Positions 1 through 10,850 of a DNA stretch of 64,000 nucleotides are shown piece after piece. The DNA is from Corynebacterium ulceribovis DSM 45146 (GTDB lineage Bacteria > Actinomycetota > Actinomycetes > Mycobacteriales > Mycobacteriaceae): the NCBI RefSeq assembly GCF_000372445.1, contig NZ_AQUY01000001.1, positions 637,553-701,552 on the forward strand. The letters run 5' to 3'. The notes under the pieces were generated by a model. That model was not told the origin of the DNA. It made no database searches and saw only the letters and a list, made by a program, of their open reading frames with translations. Numbering within the stretch: position 1 is the first letter of the stretch; every line of letters begins with the position of its first letter. The translations under genes were made by a program, and so were the position numbers.

Positions 1-2
1 AT

Positions 3-230
3 TACGGCAGAAACTGGAATTACTTCGCCAACAACCGCTTTGGCTGGCTGTTCACCACAGGAAACTACTGGTCGAACATCATCGATTCCAAGGCGTCCGG
101 TCACGACCGTTGCTCCTTTTCTCCCGGAGAGTGCTTCCTGCATCCCGGGGTGGGGGTGAGTGCAGTTACTCAACCAAGGGTAGTGCAGCTTCGGCCTCTA
201 CACATTGAGAGCAGTTGTGAGGCAACATAA
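3..230 (+). CDS. C-terminal fragment of an unknown, possibly secreted protein
   Basis: An open frame runs from the window edge to a TAA at 228-230. The first 50 or so residues have protein-like composition, rich in aromatic residues and Asn, with two cysteines about ten residues apart ([16 protein letters not shown]), as is common in exported disulfide-bonded proteins. The last 25 residues look less natural, so the true end or frame is uncertain. No family was recognised, and the N-terminus lies outside the window. Confidence 0.35.
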   Translation, partial: YGRNWNYFANNRFGWLFTTGNYWSNIIDSKASGHDRCSFSPGECFLHPGVGVSAVTQPRVVQLRPLHIESSCEAT

Positions 231-234
231 GGGG

Positions 235-1059
235 GTGAGTGAATACAACCCAGACCTAGTAATTGACTTCGACAACGTCTCTTTCGTGCGTGAAGGCCGC
301 TCTTTGGTCAGCGAGTTGAACTGGCAAGTTGAGTTGGATGAACGGTGGGTGGTCCTCGGGCCGAATGGCGCGGGTAAAACGACCATGTTGCGGATGGCAG
401 CGGCTCAAGAGTTTCCTACTGGCGGCACCGCCCGCGTTATCGGGGAACAGATCGGCCGCAGTGATCTGCGTGACTTGCGCACCATGATTGGTTTTACTTC
501 CGCCGCGGTCGCCGACCGGATTCCGAATGACGAAGTGGTGTCGGACCTGGTGGTTTCGGCAGGCTATTCCGTGTTGGGGCGCTGGCGTGAAGAGTACGAC
601 GAGTCCGACTTTGCGCAGATGACGGAAATCCTAGAACTAATGGGCGCCGGCCACCTCGCCGATCGCACGTGGGGCACCTTGTCCACCGGTGAGCGCAAAC
701 GTGTGCTGATTTCCCGCGCGCTAATGACCAACCCAGAGCTGTTGCTTTTGGACGAACCTGGCTCCGGCCTCGATTTGGGCGGCCGCGAGGACCTGGTAGC
801 GCACCTAGCTGAGCTGGCGATGGATCCGGACGCCCCAGCAATTGTGATGGTCACTCACCACGTTGAGGAAATTCCATTTGGATTTACCCACGCGATGCTC
901 CTTGACGAAGGTAACGTGGTCGCCATGGGCCTCATCGATGATGTCCTGACCTCCGAGAACTTGACGAAGGCGTTCCATCAGGCGATTCGGATCGACAAAA
1001 TCGATGGGCGCTATTTCGCCCGCCGCGCACGCCGCGCTGGGGCACATCGGAGAAAGTAA
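235..1059 (+). CDS. ABC transporter ATP-binding protein (stand-alone ATPase)
   Basis: This 274-residue cytoplasmic ATPase has a complete ABC nucleotide-binding domain: Walker A GPNGAGKT at about residues 42-49, signature LSTGERKRV, Walker B LLLLDEPGSGLD with the catalytic Glu, and an H-loop His in VTHHVEE. No permease gene is adjacent, so the transported substrate cannot be inferred; such lone ATPases may serve a distant permease or a non-transport role. The GTG at 235 was chosen because the domain begins soon after it. A TTG at 205 is an alternative, and the G-rich stretch just before 235 lies too close to be a good ribosome site. The next gene starts 19 bp downstream. Confidence 0.85.
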   Translation: MSEYNPDLVIDFDNVSFVREGRSLVSELNWQVELDERWVVLGPNGAGKTTMLRMAAAQEFPTGGTARVIGEQIGRSDLRDLRTMIGFTSAAVADRIPNDEVVSDLVVSAGYSVLGRWREEYDESDFAQMTEILELMGAGHLADRTWGTLSTGERKRVLISRALMTNPELLLLDEPGSGLDLGGREDLVAHLAELAMDPDAPAIVMVTHHVEEIPFGFTHAMLLDEGNVVAMGLIDDVLTSENLTKAFHQAIRIDKIDGRYFARRARRAGAHRRK

Positions 1060-1078
1060 CTTCAGGAGGCGATGGTCC

Positions 1079-1879
1079 TTGTCCCCGGTTAAACCACGGT
1101 TAGCTTCTACTGTGTTGGTGGTGCGTGATAGCCACCTCGGCATGGAAGTGTATGTCCAGGAACGGGTGTCCACCATGCGCTTTGCCGCCAATATGACGGT
1201 GTTCCCTGGCGGCGGTCTTGACGCTCGTGACCTTCCGGGTGACGTTGATGGTGACGGCCATGATTCCCCGCCGCTGGCGTGGAACGGCCCTGATGACAAT
1301 TGGTGGGCACAGCGCCTTGGCGTCGAACCGGGCATTGCTCGCGGTTTGGTGTGCGCCGCGGTGCGGGAGACCTTCGAGGAAACTGGCACGTTGTTCGCCG
1401 GAAAATGCGACACCGGCCATGTGCTCAGCAGTACCACGCAGTACAACGATGCCCGCTTTGAATTGGAGTCCAAGCAGCTGGCTATGTCCGACTTTTTGGA
1501 CCGCGAGAATCTGGAACTGCGCACCGATCTGCTCAAGCCGTGGGATAACTGGGTCACGCCAGAAGATGAACCAATTCGCTTCGACACCTACTTCTTCGTC
1601 GCCGCACAGCCTAAGGGGCAGGTTGCATTGGGGGATACCTCGGAGGCATCGTCGACTGGCTGGTTTTTGCCATCGACGCTGCTGGACGCGTGGAAGTTCC
1701 GGAAGATTGGATTGATGGCGCCGACGTGGGCACAGCTGATGTCCATTGCGGAGTTCGAGACGGTGGCCGATTTGTTGGCGGCAGCGGAAGAACGCGAAGA
1801 AGTGCTCCGCAGCATTGACGATGGCAAGTCCAATGCCATGGTCGATGCGTATTGGGCGCTGGAGCGCCGGTATCAGTGA
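1079..1879 (+). CDS. Nudix hydrolase (NUDT7/NUDT19-like)
   Basis: This 266-residue enzyme probably hydrolyses a nucleoside diphosphate linked to another group. The Nudix box is visible as GGG at residues 44-46 and RETFEE at 96-101 (metal-binding REx2EE), followed by TGTLF. About 45 residues lie between the glycines and the REx2EE helix, longer than in short MutT enzymes and like the NUDT19/CoA-diphosphatase group; the substrate is not determinable here. The TTG at 1079 was chosen because AGGAGG at 1064-1069 lies 9 nt before it. The 3' end overlaps the next start by 4 nt (GTGA), suggesting translational coupling. Confidence 0.8.
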   Translation: MSPVKPRLASTVLVVRDSHLGMEVYVQERVSTMRFAANMTVFPGGGLDARDLPGDVDGDGHDSPPLAWNGPDDNWWAQRLGVEPGIARGLVCAAVRETFEETGTLFAGKCDTGHVLSSTTQYNDARFELESKQLAMSDFLDRENLELRTDLLKPWDNWVTPEDEPIRFDTYFFVAAQPKGQVALGDTSEASSTGWFLPSTLLDAWKFRKIGLMAPTWAQLMSIAEFETVADLLAAAEEREEVLRSIDDGKSNAMVDAYWALERRYQ

Positions 1880-3033
1880 GCCTGAGTATTGATGAGGTGC
1901 GCTGGCTGATTGCGCACCCGCACGCGTTGGGCGAGGCCAGTGAATTGCCGCTGACGAAAAAGTCGATGCTTGCCGATAGCGCCGCTTTGCGCCAAGAATA
2001 TGGCGACATGGGGCGCGCAGTTTTAGAAGTCGCGGAGGCACGCCGCTCCACCGCCGGGAAGCTGCCCGGGGAGTGGGTTATCTCCAGCGAAGCGGCGCAG
2101 CAAGCCACCCCATATTCCGTCGCTACAATGCGCGCACTCCGCCTCGTCCGCGATGGTCGCCCAGTTCATGATGTGACCTGCAGTATTGGCACCGAGGTTT
2201 CTGCGCTTATCGACGTTGGGGTGCCGGCGATGGGCAGTGACCTAGACTTCGCGCGGCTGCTAATGGCGCAACACAATGCGCCTGCGCCCTATGCGCAAGC
2301 AGACGCCCTGACTCCGGTGACTTCGGGCCACATTATTGTTGCTGATCCGGCGCGCCGGGCCGGTGGCCGCCGCATCGCGCGCCCCGAGGATTTGCTGCCA
2401 GCGTTGCCAGATTTGGTCGAGGCTTGGGCTGGTCATGACATGGCAATTAAGTGTGCCCCTGGTCTGGACTTTTCTGAATGGACTGGGGAAGTCGCGGTCA
2501 CCAGTGTCGATGGCGGTGTGAAAGAGGCTTGCCTGTATACGCCGGGTTTGGCTGAGCCGGGTGTGTCGCGGTCGGCATGGGTTATTCGGGGCCAATCCGT
2601 CGATAAGTACAACGATGCTATGCCGGACCACTGCGAAGTGAAACCGGTGGGGGCCTACATTATTGACCCGGATGGGGCAGTGGTGCGGGCCGGGTTGGTG
2701 CGGCATTATGCGGCGGCGCATGGCCTGTGGCAGTTGGATGAGCGGATTGCGCATTTGACGGGGGATGCAATTCCGGTGGGGGAGTCGGGGTTTGAGGTTC
2801 TGGCGCAGGTTCCGGTGAAGAAGGTGCGGCAAGAGTTACAGGCGCGTAACTGCGGGGCGGTGGAGATTCTGGTTCGCGGGGTAGATCTGAATCCAGATAT
2901 GTTGCGCAAGCAGTGGAAGCTGCGCGGGGACGTTCAGTTAGCCGTGATTATCTCGCGGATCGGCAAGACTGCGGTGGCGTTTATTTGTCGCGAAAGGCAG
3001 TTCAACGCTGGTCAAGTATTTGATAGGGTGTGA
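1876..3033 (+). CDS. THUMP-like domain / class I SAM-dependent methyltransferase family protein
   Basis: A protein of 385 residues. The N-terminal 90 residues are helical (KKSMLADSAALRQEYGD). A Rossmann-like segment follows (VHDVTCSIGTEVSALIDVGV, then MGSDLDFARLLMAQHN), where the acidic residue after strand 2 would hold the SAM ribose. The C-terminal part resembles the THUMP-like domain of actinobacterial methyltransferase-like proteins, suggesting an RNA substrate. The position corresponding to the usual glycine-rich motif I reads DVTCSIG, so cofactor binding should be tested rather than assumed. Start GTG overlaps the stop of the Nudix gene. Confidence 0.7.
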   Translation: MSLSIDEVRWLIAHPHALGEASELPLTKKSMLADSAALRQEYGDMGRAVLEVAEARRSTAGKLPGEWVISSEAAQQATPYSVATMRALRLVRDGRPVHDVTCSIGTEVSALIDVGVPAMGSDLDFARLLMAQHNAPAPYAQADALTPVTSGHIIVADPARRAGGRRIARPEDLLPALPDLVEAWAGHDMAIKCAPGLDFSEWTGEVAVTSVDGGVKEACLYTPGLAEPGVSRSAWVIRGQSVDKYNDAMPDHCEVKPVGAYIIDPDGAVVRAGLVRHYAAAHGLWQLDERIAHLTGDAIPVGESGFEVLAQVPVKKVRQELQARNCGAVEILVRGVDLNPDMLRKQWKLRGDVQLAVIISRIGKTAVAFICRERQFNAGQVFDRV

Positions 3034-3155
3034 CGAAGGCGAAAGATCTAGAAAAAAGTTATCTAAATCACTAACATGGACATACAAATACTGTTACTTT
3101 CGTCATCAGTGATTAACTGACCGAAAACCTCCAAGAGCAAAGGACGCAAAACACT

Positions 3156-3956
3156 ATGACCACCATCGTGGCACTTGTGAAGCAGGTCCCGGATACCTAC
3201 TCGACACGACAGCTCACCGACGACGACTTCACCCTGGACCGTGCCGGTGCAGACGCAGTCATCGACGAAATCAACCAGAACACCGTGGAAGCTGCCCTGC
3301 AGCTGAAGGAACAGCTCGGCGACGCAACCGTCACCGTAGTGTCCATGGGGCCAGAGCGCGCCACCGAAGCAGTGCGCAAGGCCCTGTCCATGGGTGCCGA
3401 CGACGCTATCCTGCTCACCGACGACGCACTGCACGGCTCCGACGCAGTTCAGACTGGTTGGGCACTGCACAACGTCCTGGAGACCATTGAAGGCGGCGCC
3501 GACATTATCGTCGCCGGTAACGCCTCCACTGACGGCGCAACCGGTGCCGTGCCGCAGATTATCGGTGTCTACGGTCAGCGCCCAGTGGTATCCAACCTCC
3601 GCGAAATCGAGGTAGCCGACGGCGCTATCGTCGGTACCCGCGAGGATGAAGATGGCACCTACAAGCTGCGCGCGGCGCTGCCAGCCATCATCACCGTTAA
3701 TGAAAAGGCGAATTCGCCACGCTTCCCATCCTTCAAGGGTATCCAGGCTGCAAAGAAGAAGACCATCGTGCAGCTGTCCCTGGCTGACCTGGCGGAGCAG
3801 GGCATGTCCGCTGACCAGGTTGGTCTGGCCAATGCCGCAACTGCGGTGCACTCCAACACCCCGAAGCCTCCGAAGGAAGCCGGCGTCCAGGTTAAGGACG
3901 AAGGCGACGGCGGCACCCAGCTGGTGCAGTACCTGCGCGAGCAAAAGTTCATTTAA
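3156..3956 (+). CDS. etfB: Electron transfer flavoprotein beta subunit
   Basis: The small subunit (266 residues) of the soluble ETF heterodimer, which carries electrons from acyl-CoA and other dehydrogenases. Family features are the N-terminal VALVKQVPDT, the glycine-rich VAGNASTDGATGAVPQI and the C-terminal KKKTIVQ region. A purine-rich site (CAAAGGACG) precedes the ATG. etfA follows 38 bp downstream, so the two form an operon closed by a strong terminator. In mycobacteria and corynebacteria this pair commonly sits next to the cysteine desulfurase/mnmA block, as here. Confidence 0.95.
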   Translation: MTTIVALVKQVPDTYSTRQLTDDDFTLDRAGADAVIDEINQNTVEAALQLKEQLGDATVTVVSMGPERATEAVRKALSMGADDAILLTDDALHGSDAVQTGWALHNVLETIEGGADIIVAGNASTDGATGAVPQIIGVYGQRPVVSNLREIEVADGAIVGTREDEDGTYKLRAALPAIITVNEKANSPRFPSFKGIQAAKKKTIVQLSLADLAEQGMSADQVGLANAATAVHSNTPKPPKEAGVQVKDEGDGGTQLVQYLREQKFI

Positions 3957-3994
3957 AGCAGGAATAAGGAATAGGAAAGGTAGAGGAGAAAACC

Positions 3995-4948
3995 ATGTCC
4001 GCAGTACTCGTACTCGTCGACCATGCAAATGGCGAACTGAAGAAGACCACCGCCGAACTTATTACTGCAGCTCGCGCGCTGGGTGACCCAGTGGCTGTTG
4101 TTGTTGGTGAACCAGGCACCGCCGAGAAGTTTGCCGGCGACCTTGGCGCCGCAGGTGCAACCGAAATTGTTGCTGCCGAAGCTGAAGGTGCATCCAAGTA
4201 CCTGCTCACCCCGCAGGCAGATGCCCTGGTGGCGCTGGCCTCGGAGCGTCAGGTCCCAGTTGTGGTGGCAGCAACCACCGCCGGCCGGGAAATTGCCGCC
4301 CGCGTGGCCGTGCTGACTGGTTCCGGTCTGCTGTCTGATATCATCGCGATTAATGAAGATGGCACCGCAGTGCACTCCATTTTCGGTGGCGAATTCACCG
4401 TGACCGCTGCTGCTGGTGGCGACTCGCGCGTCTATGCGCTGCGCCCAGGCGCTATCGATGCCCAGCCGCAGGAAGCGTCCCCGGCGATCACTCCGCTGGA
4501 GATTGCTGTCGGTGGCGACCAGGCCGTGGAGATTGTGGAATACAACCCACCTGCTGGCGGCGACCGTCCAGAGCTCACCGAGGCGAAGATTGTGGTCTCC
4601 GGTGGTCGCGGTGTCGGTTCGGCTGACGGCTTCACTTCGGTCATTGAACCGCTTGCCGACGCATTGGGCGCAGCCGTTGGCGCATCCCGTGCTGCCGTGG
4701 ACGATGACTACTACCCAGGTCAGTTCCAGATTGGTCAGACCGGTAAGACGGTCTCGCCGGACCTGTACTTGGCACTCGGTATCTCCGGTGCAATTCAGCA
4801 CAAGGCTGGTATGCAGACCTCCAAGAATATCGTTGTCGTGAACAAGGATGAAGAGGCACCAATCTTCGAAATTGCTGACTTTGGTGTTGTTGGCGACCTG
4901 CACAAGGTGGCGCCGCAGGCAACTGAAGAAATTGGCAAGCTGAAGTAG
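3995..4948 (+). CDS. etfA: Electron transfer flavoprotein alpha subunit
   Basis: The 317-residue FAD-binding subunit of ETF. The C-terminal FAD domain is clear: VVSGGRGVGSADGF, then SRAAVDDDYYPGQFQIGQTG, then YLALGISGAIQHKAGM, and VVNKDEEAPIFEIADFG near the end. All match the canonical order of the family. The start has a strong ribosome site (GAGGAGAAAACC before ATG). It works with the product of the gene just upstream. Length is normal for the family and no key residue is missing. Confidence 0.95.
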   Translation: MSAVLVLVDHANGELKKTTAELITAARALGDPVAVVVGEPGTAEKFAGDLGAAGATEIVAAEAEGASKYLLTPQADALVALASERQVPVVVAATTAGREIAARVAVLTGSGLLSDIIAINEDGTAVHSIFGGEFTVTAAAGGDSRVYALRPGAIDAQPQEASPAITPLEIAVGGDQAVEIVEYNPPAGGDRPELTEAKIVVSGGRGVGSADGFTSVIEPLADALGAAVGASRAAVDDDYYPGQFQIGQTGKTVSPDLYLALGISGAIQHKAGMQTSKNIVVVNKDEEAPIFEIADFGVVGDLHKVAPQATEEIGKLK

Positions 4949-4986
4949 CAACTTGCTTCACATTCTATGCGCTGAGCGCAGCTGAC

Positions 4987-5021
4987 GCGGTCGGGGAACG
5001 AGGTTCCTTGGCCGCGTTTTT
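4987..5021 (+). terminator. Rho-independent terminator after etfBA
   Basis: A 13-bp stem (GCGGTCGGGGAAC pairing with GTTCCTTGGCCGC, three G-U pairs) with a GAG loop is followed by GTTTTTG. It lies 38 bp after the etfA stop and closes the etfBA operon. Confidence 0.85.
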
Positions 5022-5294
5022 GCATCCGTGTGCAAAAGGTTTGCAGCGCGTCACAATAGTGCTGTTTCCACAAGAAGTTATGAGATTGTGATTGTTGGAA
5101 ACGGTCGGTTAACCTGCGATGAAATCATTGCAGACCCGGCCTTTTTAGCTTGCTCTCAGTATTTTCTTAGTGCTCAAATGCTTTTTGGACTGTTTGGACC
5201 TTGGTGACCAACCTTGTGTGGGGAAGCGCGAAAGTGGTCTGCAGTTAGTCGACCGTAAACCCGCGGTCGTTTCCATAAAGCCTTGAGGATTTAC

Positions 5295-8200
5295 GTGATT
5301 AAACACTGGCGGACTGTGACTGCGGCGGTGATCGCCTCGGCACTTGGTGTCGGTGCGATGACTGTGCCTAACGTCAACGCAGCACCATCGGAACCGAAGA
5401 CAACGTCGCAGCGAATTGTCTTCGACTGCTATCTGACTGGTAGCAACAACAAAGGCACCATCGACGGCGTCTACGACGGCAACAAGTACAACTTCAACCA
5501 TGACGTCAAGGTCACCGCGCCCGAAACCGTCAATGTTGGCGACACTTTTGACTACACCATCGACTCTGGCTTCGTTGGACTTCCCAATCCGATCCCAGGG
5601 AAGGTGAACGTCAAAGTTAAGGGCGCGAGCCAAGCGCGTGTGAAATACACGACACCGTCGAACGCCGCCATCAACTCGGTCACAATGTCCGGTGGTACGC
5701 CAGCAGCTGAGGTAACCAAAGAATCTGGTGCAATCCGTATCGGCGGCAACTCCGACACCGATAACTGGAGCCTGACCGACTATGCCTCCTGGAAGCACGG
5801 CGGTCTGGTCGCGCAGTCCCAGAACGGCAAAATCGGTTACCAGGTTCCTGCCGTCACCTGAATATGACGGCAACGGAAGAAGGCATCATTCAGCCTGGTT
5901 TCCCAACACCGAAGGTGGCGGACAACTCGGCTGATTCCTGGGTCACTTTGTACGCCGAAGCCAGCGCCAACGTACTTATCACCAGTATCAACGCCAAGGC
6001 AGTAGCGCGTTGTGCGCCACAAGAAGGTGCACAGCTGCCAGCCGTCAAGGTGCTGAAGGCTGCCGAAAAGGCCGTTGATGACATTCAGGTTCAGCCAGCA
6101 GCCGACGTCGAATCCGGCTCGGACGCTACGCTGTCGGCAAAGGTCACCAAGAAGGGCGCACCAGTTGCTGGTCAGGAAGTGACGTTTAAGCTGGACGGCC
6201 GCACTGCAACTGGCGTATCCAACGATGACGGTATCGCCACCGCAGCAATCCGCACGCTTCGCTCGGGTGAGCGCACCTACACCGCCACCATCGGCGAGTT
6301 GTCCGCGCAGGGAACTGTTCAGGTCAACGCCAAGGGCAACGGCGAAACCGAAAAGTTACTGACGTTGTTGAACTCGGCGACACTGTGCGCGCGACTGCCA
6401 AGGTCACCAAGGATGATGCGCCAGCTGCGAACCAAAAAGTTGTGTTTAACCTCGACGGCCAGAAGATCGAAGCGGTCACCGATGAAAATGGTGAAGCAAC
6501 CGCTGAACTCACCGCGACCGTGGTTGGCTCCCGAACCGTCTCCGCGATCTCTAACGGCGTCAAGGCAACTGCGCCAGTAGAAGTTTCCGAGGCCGCGGAT
6601 GTACCAGCAGACGCTGGGAAGCTGACTGCTGTCACGGTAGACCCAGCGACCGGTGCTGCTGGCGCCGAAGTCACCGCCACCGCATCCTTCGACAAGGCGG
6701 TCACCGGCCGAGTGGAGTTTTCTTCCAGGGCCGCAAGATCGAAGGGGCAGAGCAGAACATCACCGACGCCACCGAAGCTTCCGCAGCGGTGACCATGCCT
6801 GCCAACCCAGGCAAGCACCCACTAACCGCGCGCTTCTACGGCCCGCAGGGCGCGGTGCAAGAGGTTACTACTTCCGTCACCACCGAAGACGCCACCCAGA
6901 GCCACACTGCTGGGCCAGAAAAGGCTACTACGAAGGCCCAGTATACCAAGTCAACGGTGCAGAACCTACGATCGTGGACGGTCTGCCTGTGGTCAAACCA
7001 GGCGACGAAGTGACTTACCACGTACGGAACATCGACCCGAAACCTACCTCGATTTTTCAACTCGGCCTCAACCCGCCAGCAGGATGGGAGCCAGCAGGCG
7101 TGGACGGCAATGGGGACCTAGAAAGCGGCAGCGAGGTTCTCGTTGACCGGGGCGGCGTGTTCGTCGGGCCATCCAATTTCAGGGACTCCAATGCACAGTG
7201 GGCAGAACATGGCATAGCGCCAAACCCTGGCTACCGTGGTTTTGGCACCAACGGCTGGAGCTACGTGCACAACGATGGCAAGGAACAGCTAGCCATTACC
7301 TACACCGTCCCAGCTGACGCTGCACCAGGCGACTACTCCGCGCAGGTCGGTGTCGTAAAGTACGCCACCGAAAAATCCCGCAGCCTGAACAACGTGCCCG
7401 AGCTCACCGTGCGGGTTGCCGCTGAGGATCTTCCAGCAGCAACCGCAGAACAGACGATTGAACTGGCACCGCATCGCACCGATGTACAGCTCGGCGATGA
7501 CCTCGCGTTGACTGCAACCGTCAAGGACGCAGACGGCAACCCAGTTGCCGACGAGACCGTCACCTTCACTCTGGGCACCAAAACTCACCAGGCGACTACT
7601 GACGCTGAGGGTAAGGCGGTGTGGGCTTTGACCACCACCGAAGGTGGCACGCTGACCGCGACGGCCACCACCGCTGCAGCGAAGACCACCACCCAGGTGA
7701 CCATCGCTGCGAAGGCTGCTGCCGACGCTGTGGCCACCACCGTGGAGTTGTCCGGCCCAGCAACCGCGGCCACCGGCTCCACCGCAAAGTATGCTGCTGT
7801 GGTCTTTGACCAAGAAGGCGTGCTCATGCCGAACCAGTCTGTGACGTTCAGCCACAATGGCACCGCTTCTCAAATCACCACCGACGACCAGGGCAAGGCT
7901 GTGCTGGTGGTGGAGAACCTGACCGCAGGTACCCACACTGTGGTCGCCACGGTAGGTGAGGCTGCTTCGAAGACCATCACCACCGAGGTGTCTGACCAGG
8001 CCACCGACGCACTGGTAGAGACCCTGGAACTGGATAGCCCGGCGGCCACCAAGGCCGGCCAGGACCTGACGTACACCGTCACTGCGAAGGATGCGCAGGG
8101 CAACCCACTGCCAAATAAGGTCATTTCGGCGACCTACAACGGTGAGTCCAAGGACATCACTACTGGGGAAAACGGCTCCGCAACGGTGTCCTTCCCAGCT

Positions 8201-8517
8201 GCCATCGGCGGCGGCGACGTGGTGTTTACCGCTGAAGGTATTGCCGCGTCGGACACCCCAGTGGTGCAGCCAGCAGACAGCAGCGACACCGAAGACGACA
8301 CCCCAGGCGACAACACCGACAACCCAGGCGCCGATACTCCAGATTCTGACTCTGGCAGCACCGGCACCGGCTGGTGGGGCAAGATTGGCATCGCGATTGC
8401 GTCGATTTTCGGCACCCTCGCCCTCGGCGGCATTGTCGGCCTCATCTGGCCGCTCATCGCCAGCCTGTTCAACCTGCCAGGCTCCTCCTGCCTGCGCTCT
8501 TCGGCATGCGCAAGTAG
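5295..8517 (+). pseudogene. Large Ig-repeat surface protein gene broken by five single-base losses
   Basis: Read with five frame corrections this region encodes one protein of about 1075 residues: a signal peptide (ending near NVNA), a 180-residue N-terminal domain, three Ig-like repeats of about 80 residues (each with VTF.LDG and a DENG/DDG turn), a unique domain around 6920-7430, three more repeats, an acidic Asp/Thr/Asn linker, and a C-terminal hydrophobic anchor with a basic end (FGMRK). The frame steps by -1 near 5858, 6355, 6720, 6922 and 8481, each where one base would extend a short run (CCC, GG, TTTTT, GGG, CC). The five corrections restore frame exactly. GTG 5295 follows TGAGGA. As given, only a truncated secreted N-terminal domain (stop at 5859-5861) would be made. 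Recent decay or systematic sequence error are both possible. Confidence 0.8.
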
Positions 8518-8579
8518 TAATTCTCGCTAGTTCTGCTCACTCGGTGCGCAGCCCTCATGGCGTTGTCGGTGTCACGGCG

Positions 8580-8585
8580 TACACT
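8580..8585 (+). promoter_or_regulatory. -10 element of the cysteine desulfurase-mnmA operon
   Basis: TACACT lies 9 nt before the ATG at 8595, so transcription would begin within two or three bases of the start codon and the mRNA would be nearly leaderless. No convincing -35 is visible. Confidence 0.5.
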
Positions 8586-8594
8586 GACAACGCC

Positions 8595-9713
8595 ATGACT
8601 GTTTCCCGCCACTATTTGGATCACGCCGCCACCTCCGCGCTTCGCCCTGAAGCCCGCGAGGTGCTGCTGGCGCACCTCGACGCTGGTAACCCGTCCGCCG
8701 CTCACACCGCCGGCCGCCGCGCCCGCGCGCTGCTCGAGCAGGCCCGTGAGGAGATTGCTGCTGCGGTCGGCGCCGAACCTATCGAGGTCATTTTCACATC
8801 CGGTGGCACCGAGGCTAATAACTTGGCTATTTATGGGCTGGCTGCGGCCCGCCCCGGCAAGCCGATCCTTGCCGCGCCAATTGAGCATGAAGCCGTGTTG
8901 CGACCAGCCCGCGCTGTCGGCATGACGGAAATGCCCGTTGATTCCGCAGGTCGCGCCGTCATTAAGCCCATTGAACCGGACACCTATGCGGCGGTGGCCC
9001 TTATGGCAGCCAACAATGAAACTGGCGCCATTCAGCCTATCGCCGACGCTGCTGCGGCCGCCCAGGCTGCCGGGGTGCCATTGCACGTCGACGCGGTGCA
9101 GGCCATGGGGCATATGCTTATTGACGTTCACTCCGACGGAATCTCAACGATGTCGCTGTCCGGCCATAAGTTTGGTGGGCCGCGCGGAATCGGAGCATTA
9201 ATCGCAACGCGCGGCACCGATGTGAAAGCGCAGATTCTGGGCGGTGGCCAAGAACGGGAACTGCGTTCCGGTACACAGGATGTGGCATCGGCACTGGCGA
9301 TGGCGGCAGCACTGACTGCGGCGCAAACCGATATGGCTGCGGAAAATGCGCGCATTGCGGCGCTGCGCGATGAGTTGCGTGCGGGGATTGAAGCGCGTGT
9401 TGATGGGGTAGTGGTGCATACTACTGAGCCAGCTTTGCCTGGTCACCTGCATATTTCCATTCCGGGGGCCGAAGGCGATAGCCTGATTCTGTTGTTTGAC
9501 CAAGCCGGAATTGACTTGTCGACGGGGTCGGCATGTCATGCGGGGGTGTCGCGGCCAAGCCATGTGCTGCTGGCGATGGGCGTGGACGAACGTACCGCCC
9601 GCGGCGCCCTGCGGTTCACCTTGGGGTGGAATAGTACCGCCGACGATATTGCTGCAGTACTTGCTGACGTTGAGCGGATTGCCGCGGCAGCACGAATCGC
9701 CGGAATGGCATAG
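8595..9713 (+). CDS. Cysteine desulfurase (NifS/IscS family)
   Basis: A PLP enzyme of 372 residues that takes sulfur from cysteine to a persulfide. Visible family marks are HAATSALRP near the N-terminus, the [11 protein letters not shown] phosphate-binding loop (68-78), the PLP lysine in LSGHKFGGP (Lys192) and the active-site Cys in GSACHAG near residue 312. It sits 28 bp upstream of mnmA, so its likely job is to supply sulfur for tRNA 2-thiouridine, as inferred for the same pair in mycobacteria; a wider Fe-S role is possible. The ATG at 8595 matches the start of the conserved domain. Confidence 0.92.
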   Translation: MTVSRHYLDHAATSALRPEAREVLLAHLDAGNPSAAHTAGRRARALLEQAREEIAAAVGAEPIEVIFTSGGTEANNLAIYGLAAARPGKPILAAPIEHEAVLRPARAVGMTEMPVDSAGRAVIKPIEPDTYAAVALMAANNETGAIQPIADAAAAAQAAGVPLHVDAVQAMGHMLIDVHSDGISTMSLSGHKFGGPRGIGALIATRGTDVKAQILGGGQERELRSGTQDVASALAMAAALTAAQTDMAAENARIAALRDELRAGIEARVDGVVVHTTEPALPGHLHISIPGAEGDSLILLFDQAGIDLSTGSACHAGVSRPSHVLLAMGVDERTARGALRFTLGWNSTADDIAAVLADVERIAAAARIAGMA

Positions 9714-9741
9714 CAGTACAGCTTTTAGTGAGGAGAAATAC

Positions 9742-10845
9742 ATGCGAGTGTTGGCAGCCATGAGTGGTGGCGTTGACTCATCGGTCGCAGCCGCCCGCGC
9801 AGTCGCCGCAGGCCACGACGTTGTCGGTGTGCACCTCGCCCTGTCCCGCGACCCGCAAACCCTCCGTAACGGTGCCCGCGGCTGCTGCAGCCTGGAAGAC
9901 TCCGCGGACGCCCGCCGAGTCTGCGACAAACTGGGCATCCCGTTTTATGTGTGGGATTTCTCCGAACGTTTCCGCACCGAAGTCATTGAAGATTTCGTCG
10001 CGTCCTACCAGGTCGGCGAAACTCCGAACCCGTGCCTGCGCTGCAATGAACGCATTAAGTTTGAGGCGCTGCTCGATCGCGGCATCGCCCTTGGTTACGA
10101 CGCCGTGGTCACCGGCCACTACGCCCGCCTCGGTGAAGATGGGCTGCTGCGCCGCGCCGTCGACATGAACAAGGACCAGTCCTATGTGCTCGGTGTGCTC
10201 AATCGCGAGCAGATCGACCACTCTATGTTCCCGCTGGGCGACACCACTAAGCCGGATATTCGTCTGGAGGCGCAGGCCGCGGGCCTGAACACTGCCAGCA
10301 AGCCGGATTCGCACGACATTTGCTTCATTCCGGACGGCAACACGCAAGCGTTCCTCGGCGCGCGGATTGGCCGCCGCCCAGGCACCTTGGTCGACCACAA
10401 CACTGGCGAAACCCTCGGCGAACACGATGGCGTCGACGCGTTCACCATCGGTCAACGTAAGGGCATTGGTCTGCCGAACCCGCGTCGTGACGGCAAGCCA
10501 CGCTACGTCACTGGTCTGGACGCCGAAACCGGCACCGTGAAGGTCGGCACCATTGAGGACCTCGACATCACGCAGATTACCGCCGATCGTTTGGTGTGGA
10601 TTGGTGGCCAGCAGCCAGCTGACGGTGAGCAGTTCAGCTGTCAGGTGCAGGTGCGCGCGCACGGCGAGGCTATTGATGCGACAGCGCAGATTTCCAGTGA
10701 CGGTGGCGAAAGCGCCACGGTACAGATTGTCTTGGAGCGCCCGTTCCGTGGTGTCGCGCCGGGCCAAGCCGCGGTGCTGTACCAGCCGGATGCCGATGGC
10801 GACATTGTGCTGGGTTCCGGCACCATCATCGCCACTGGCCGGTAG
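9742..10845 (+). CDS. mnmA: tRNA-specific 2-thiouridylase
   Basis: This cytoplasmic enzyme (367 residues) thiolates U34 of tRNA-Gln, -Glu and -Lys using persulfide sulfur and ATP. Seen: PP-loop SGGVDSS at 8-14, NPCLRC with Cys98/Cys101, and the second catalytic cysteine in [15 protein letters not shown] and [10 protein letters not shown] are also typical. Start ATG 9742 has AGGAG 6 nt upstream. It follows the cysteine desulfurase that presumably feeds it, and the next gene starts 5 bp after its stop, so the three are one operon. Length is normal. Confidence 0.95.
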   Translation: MRVLAAMSGGVDSSVAAARAVAAGHDVVGVHLALSRDPQTLRNGARGCCSLEDSADARRVCDKLGIPFYVWDFSERFRTEVIEDFVASYQVGETPNPCLRCNERIKFEALLDRGIALGYDAVVTGHYARLGEDGLLRRAVDMNKDQSYVLGVLNREQIDHSMFPLGDTTKPDIRLEAQAAGLNTASKPDSHDICFIPDGNTQAFLGARIGRRPGTLVDHNTGETLGEHDGVDAFTIGQRKGIGLPNPRRDGKPRYVTGLDAETGTVKVGTIEDLDITQITADRLVWIGGQQPADGEQFSCQVQVRAHGEAIDATAQISSDGGESATVQIVLERPFRGVAPGQAAVLYQPDADGDIVLGSGTIIATGR

Positions 10846-10850
10846 CTGCC

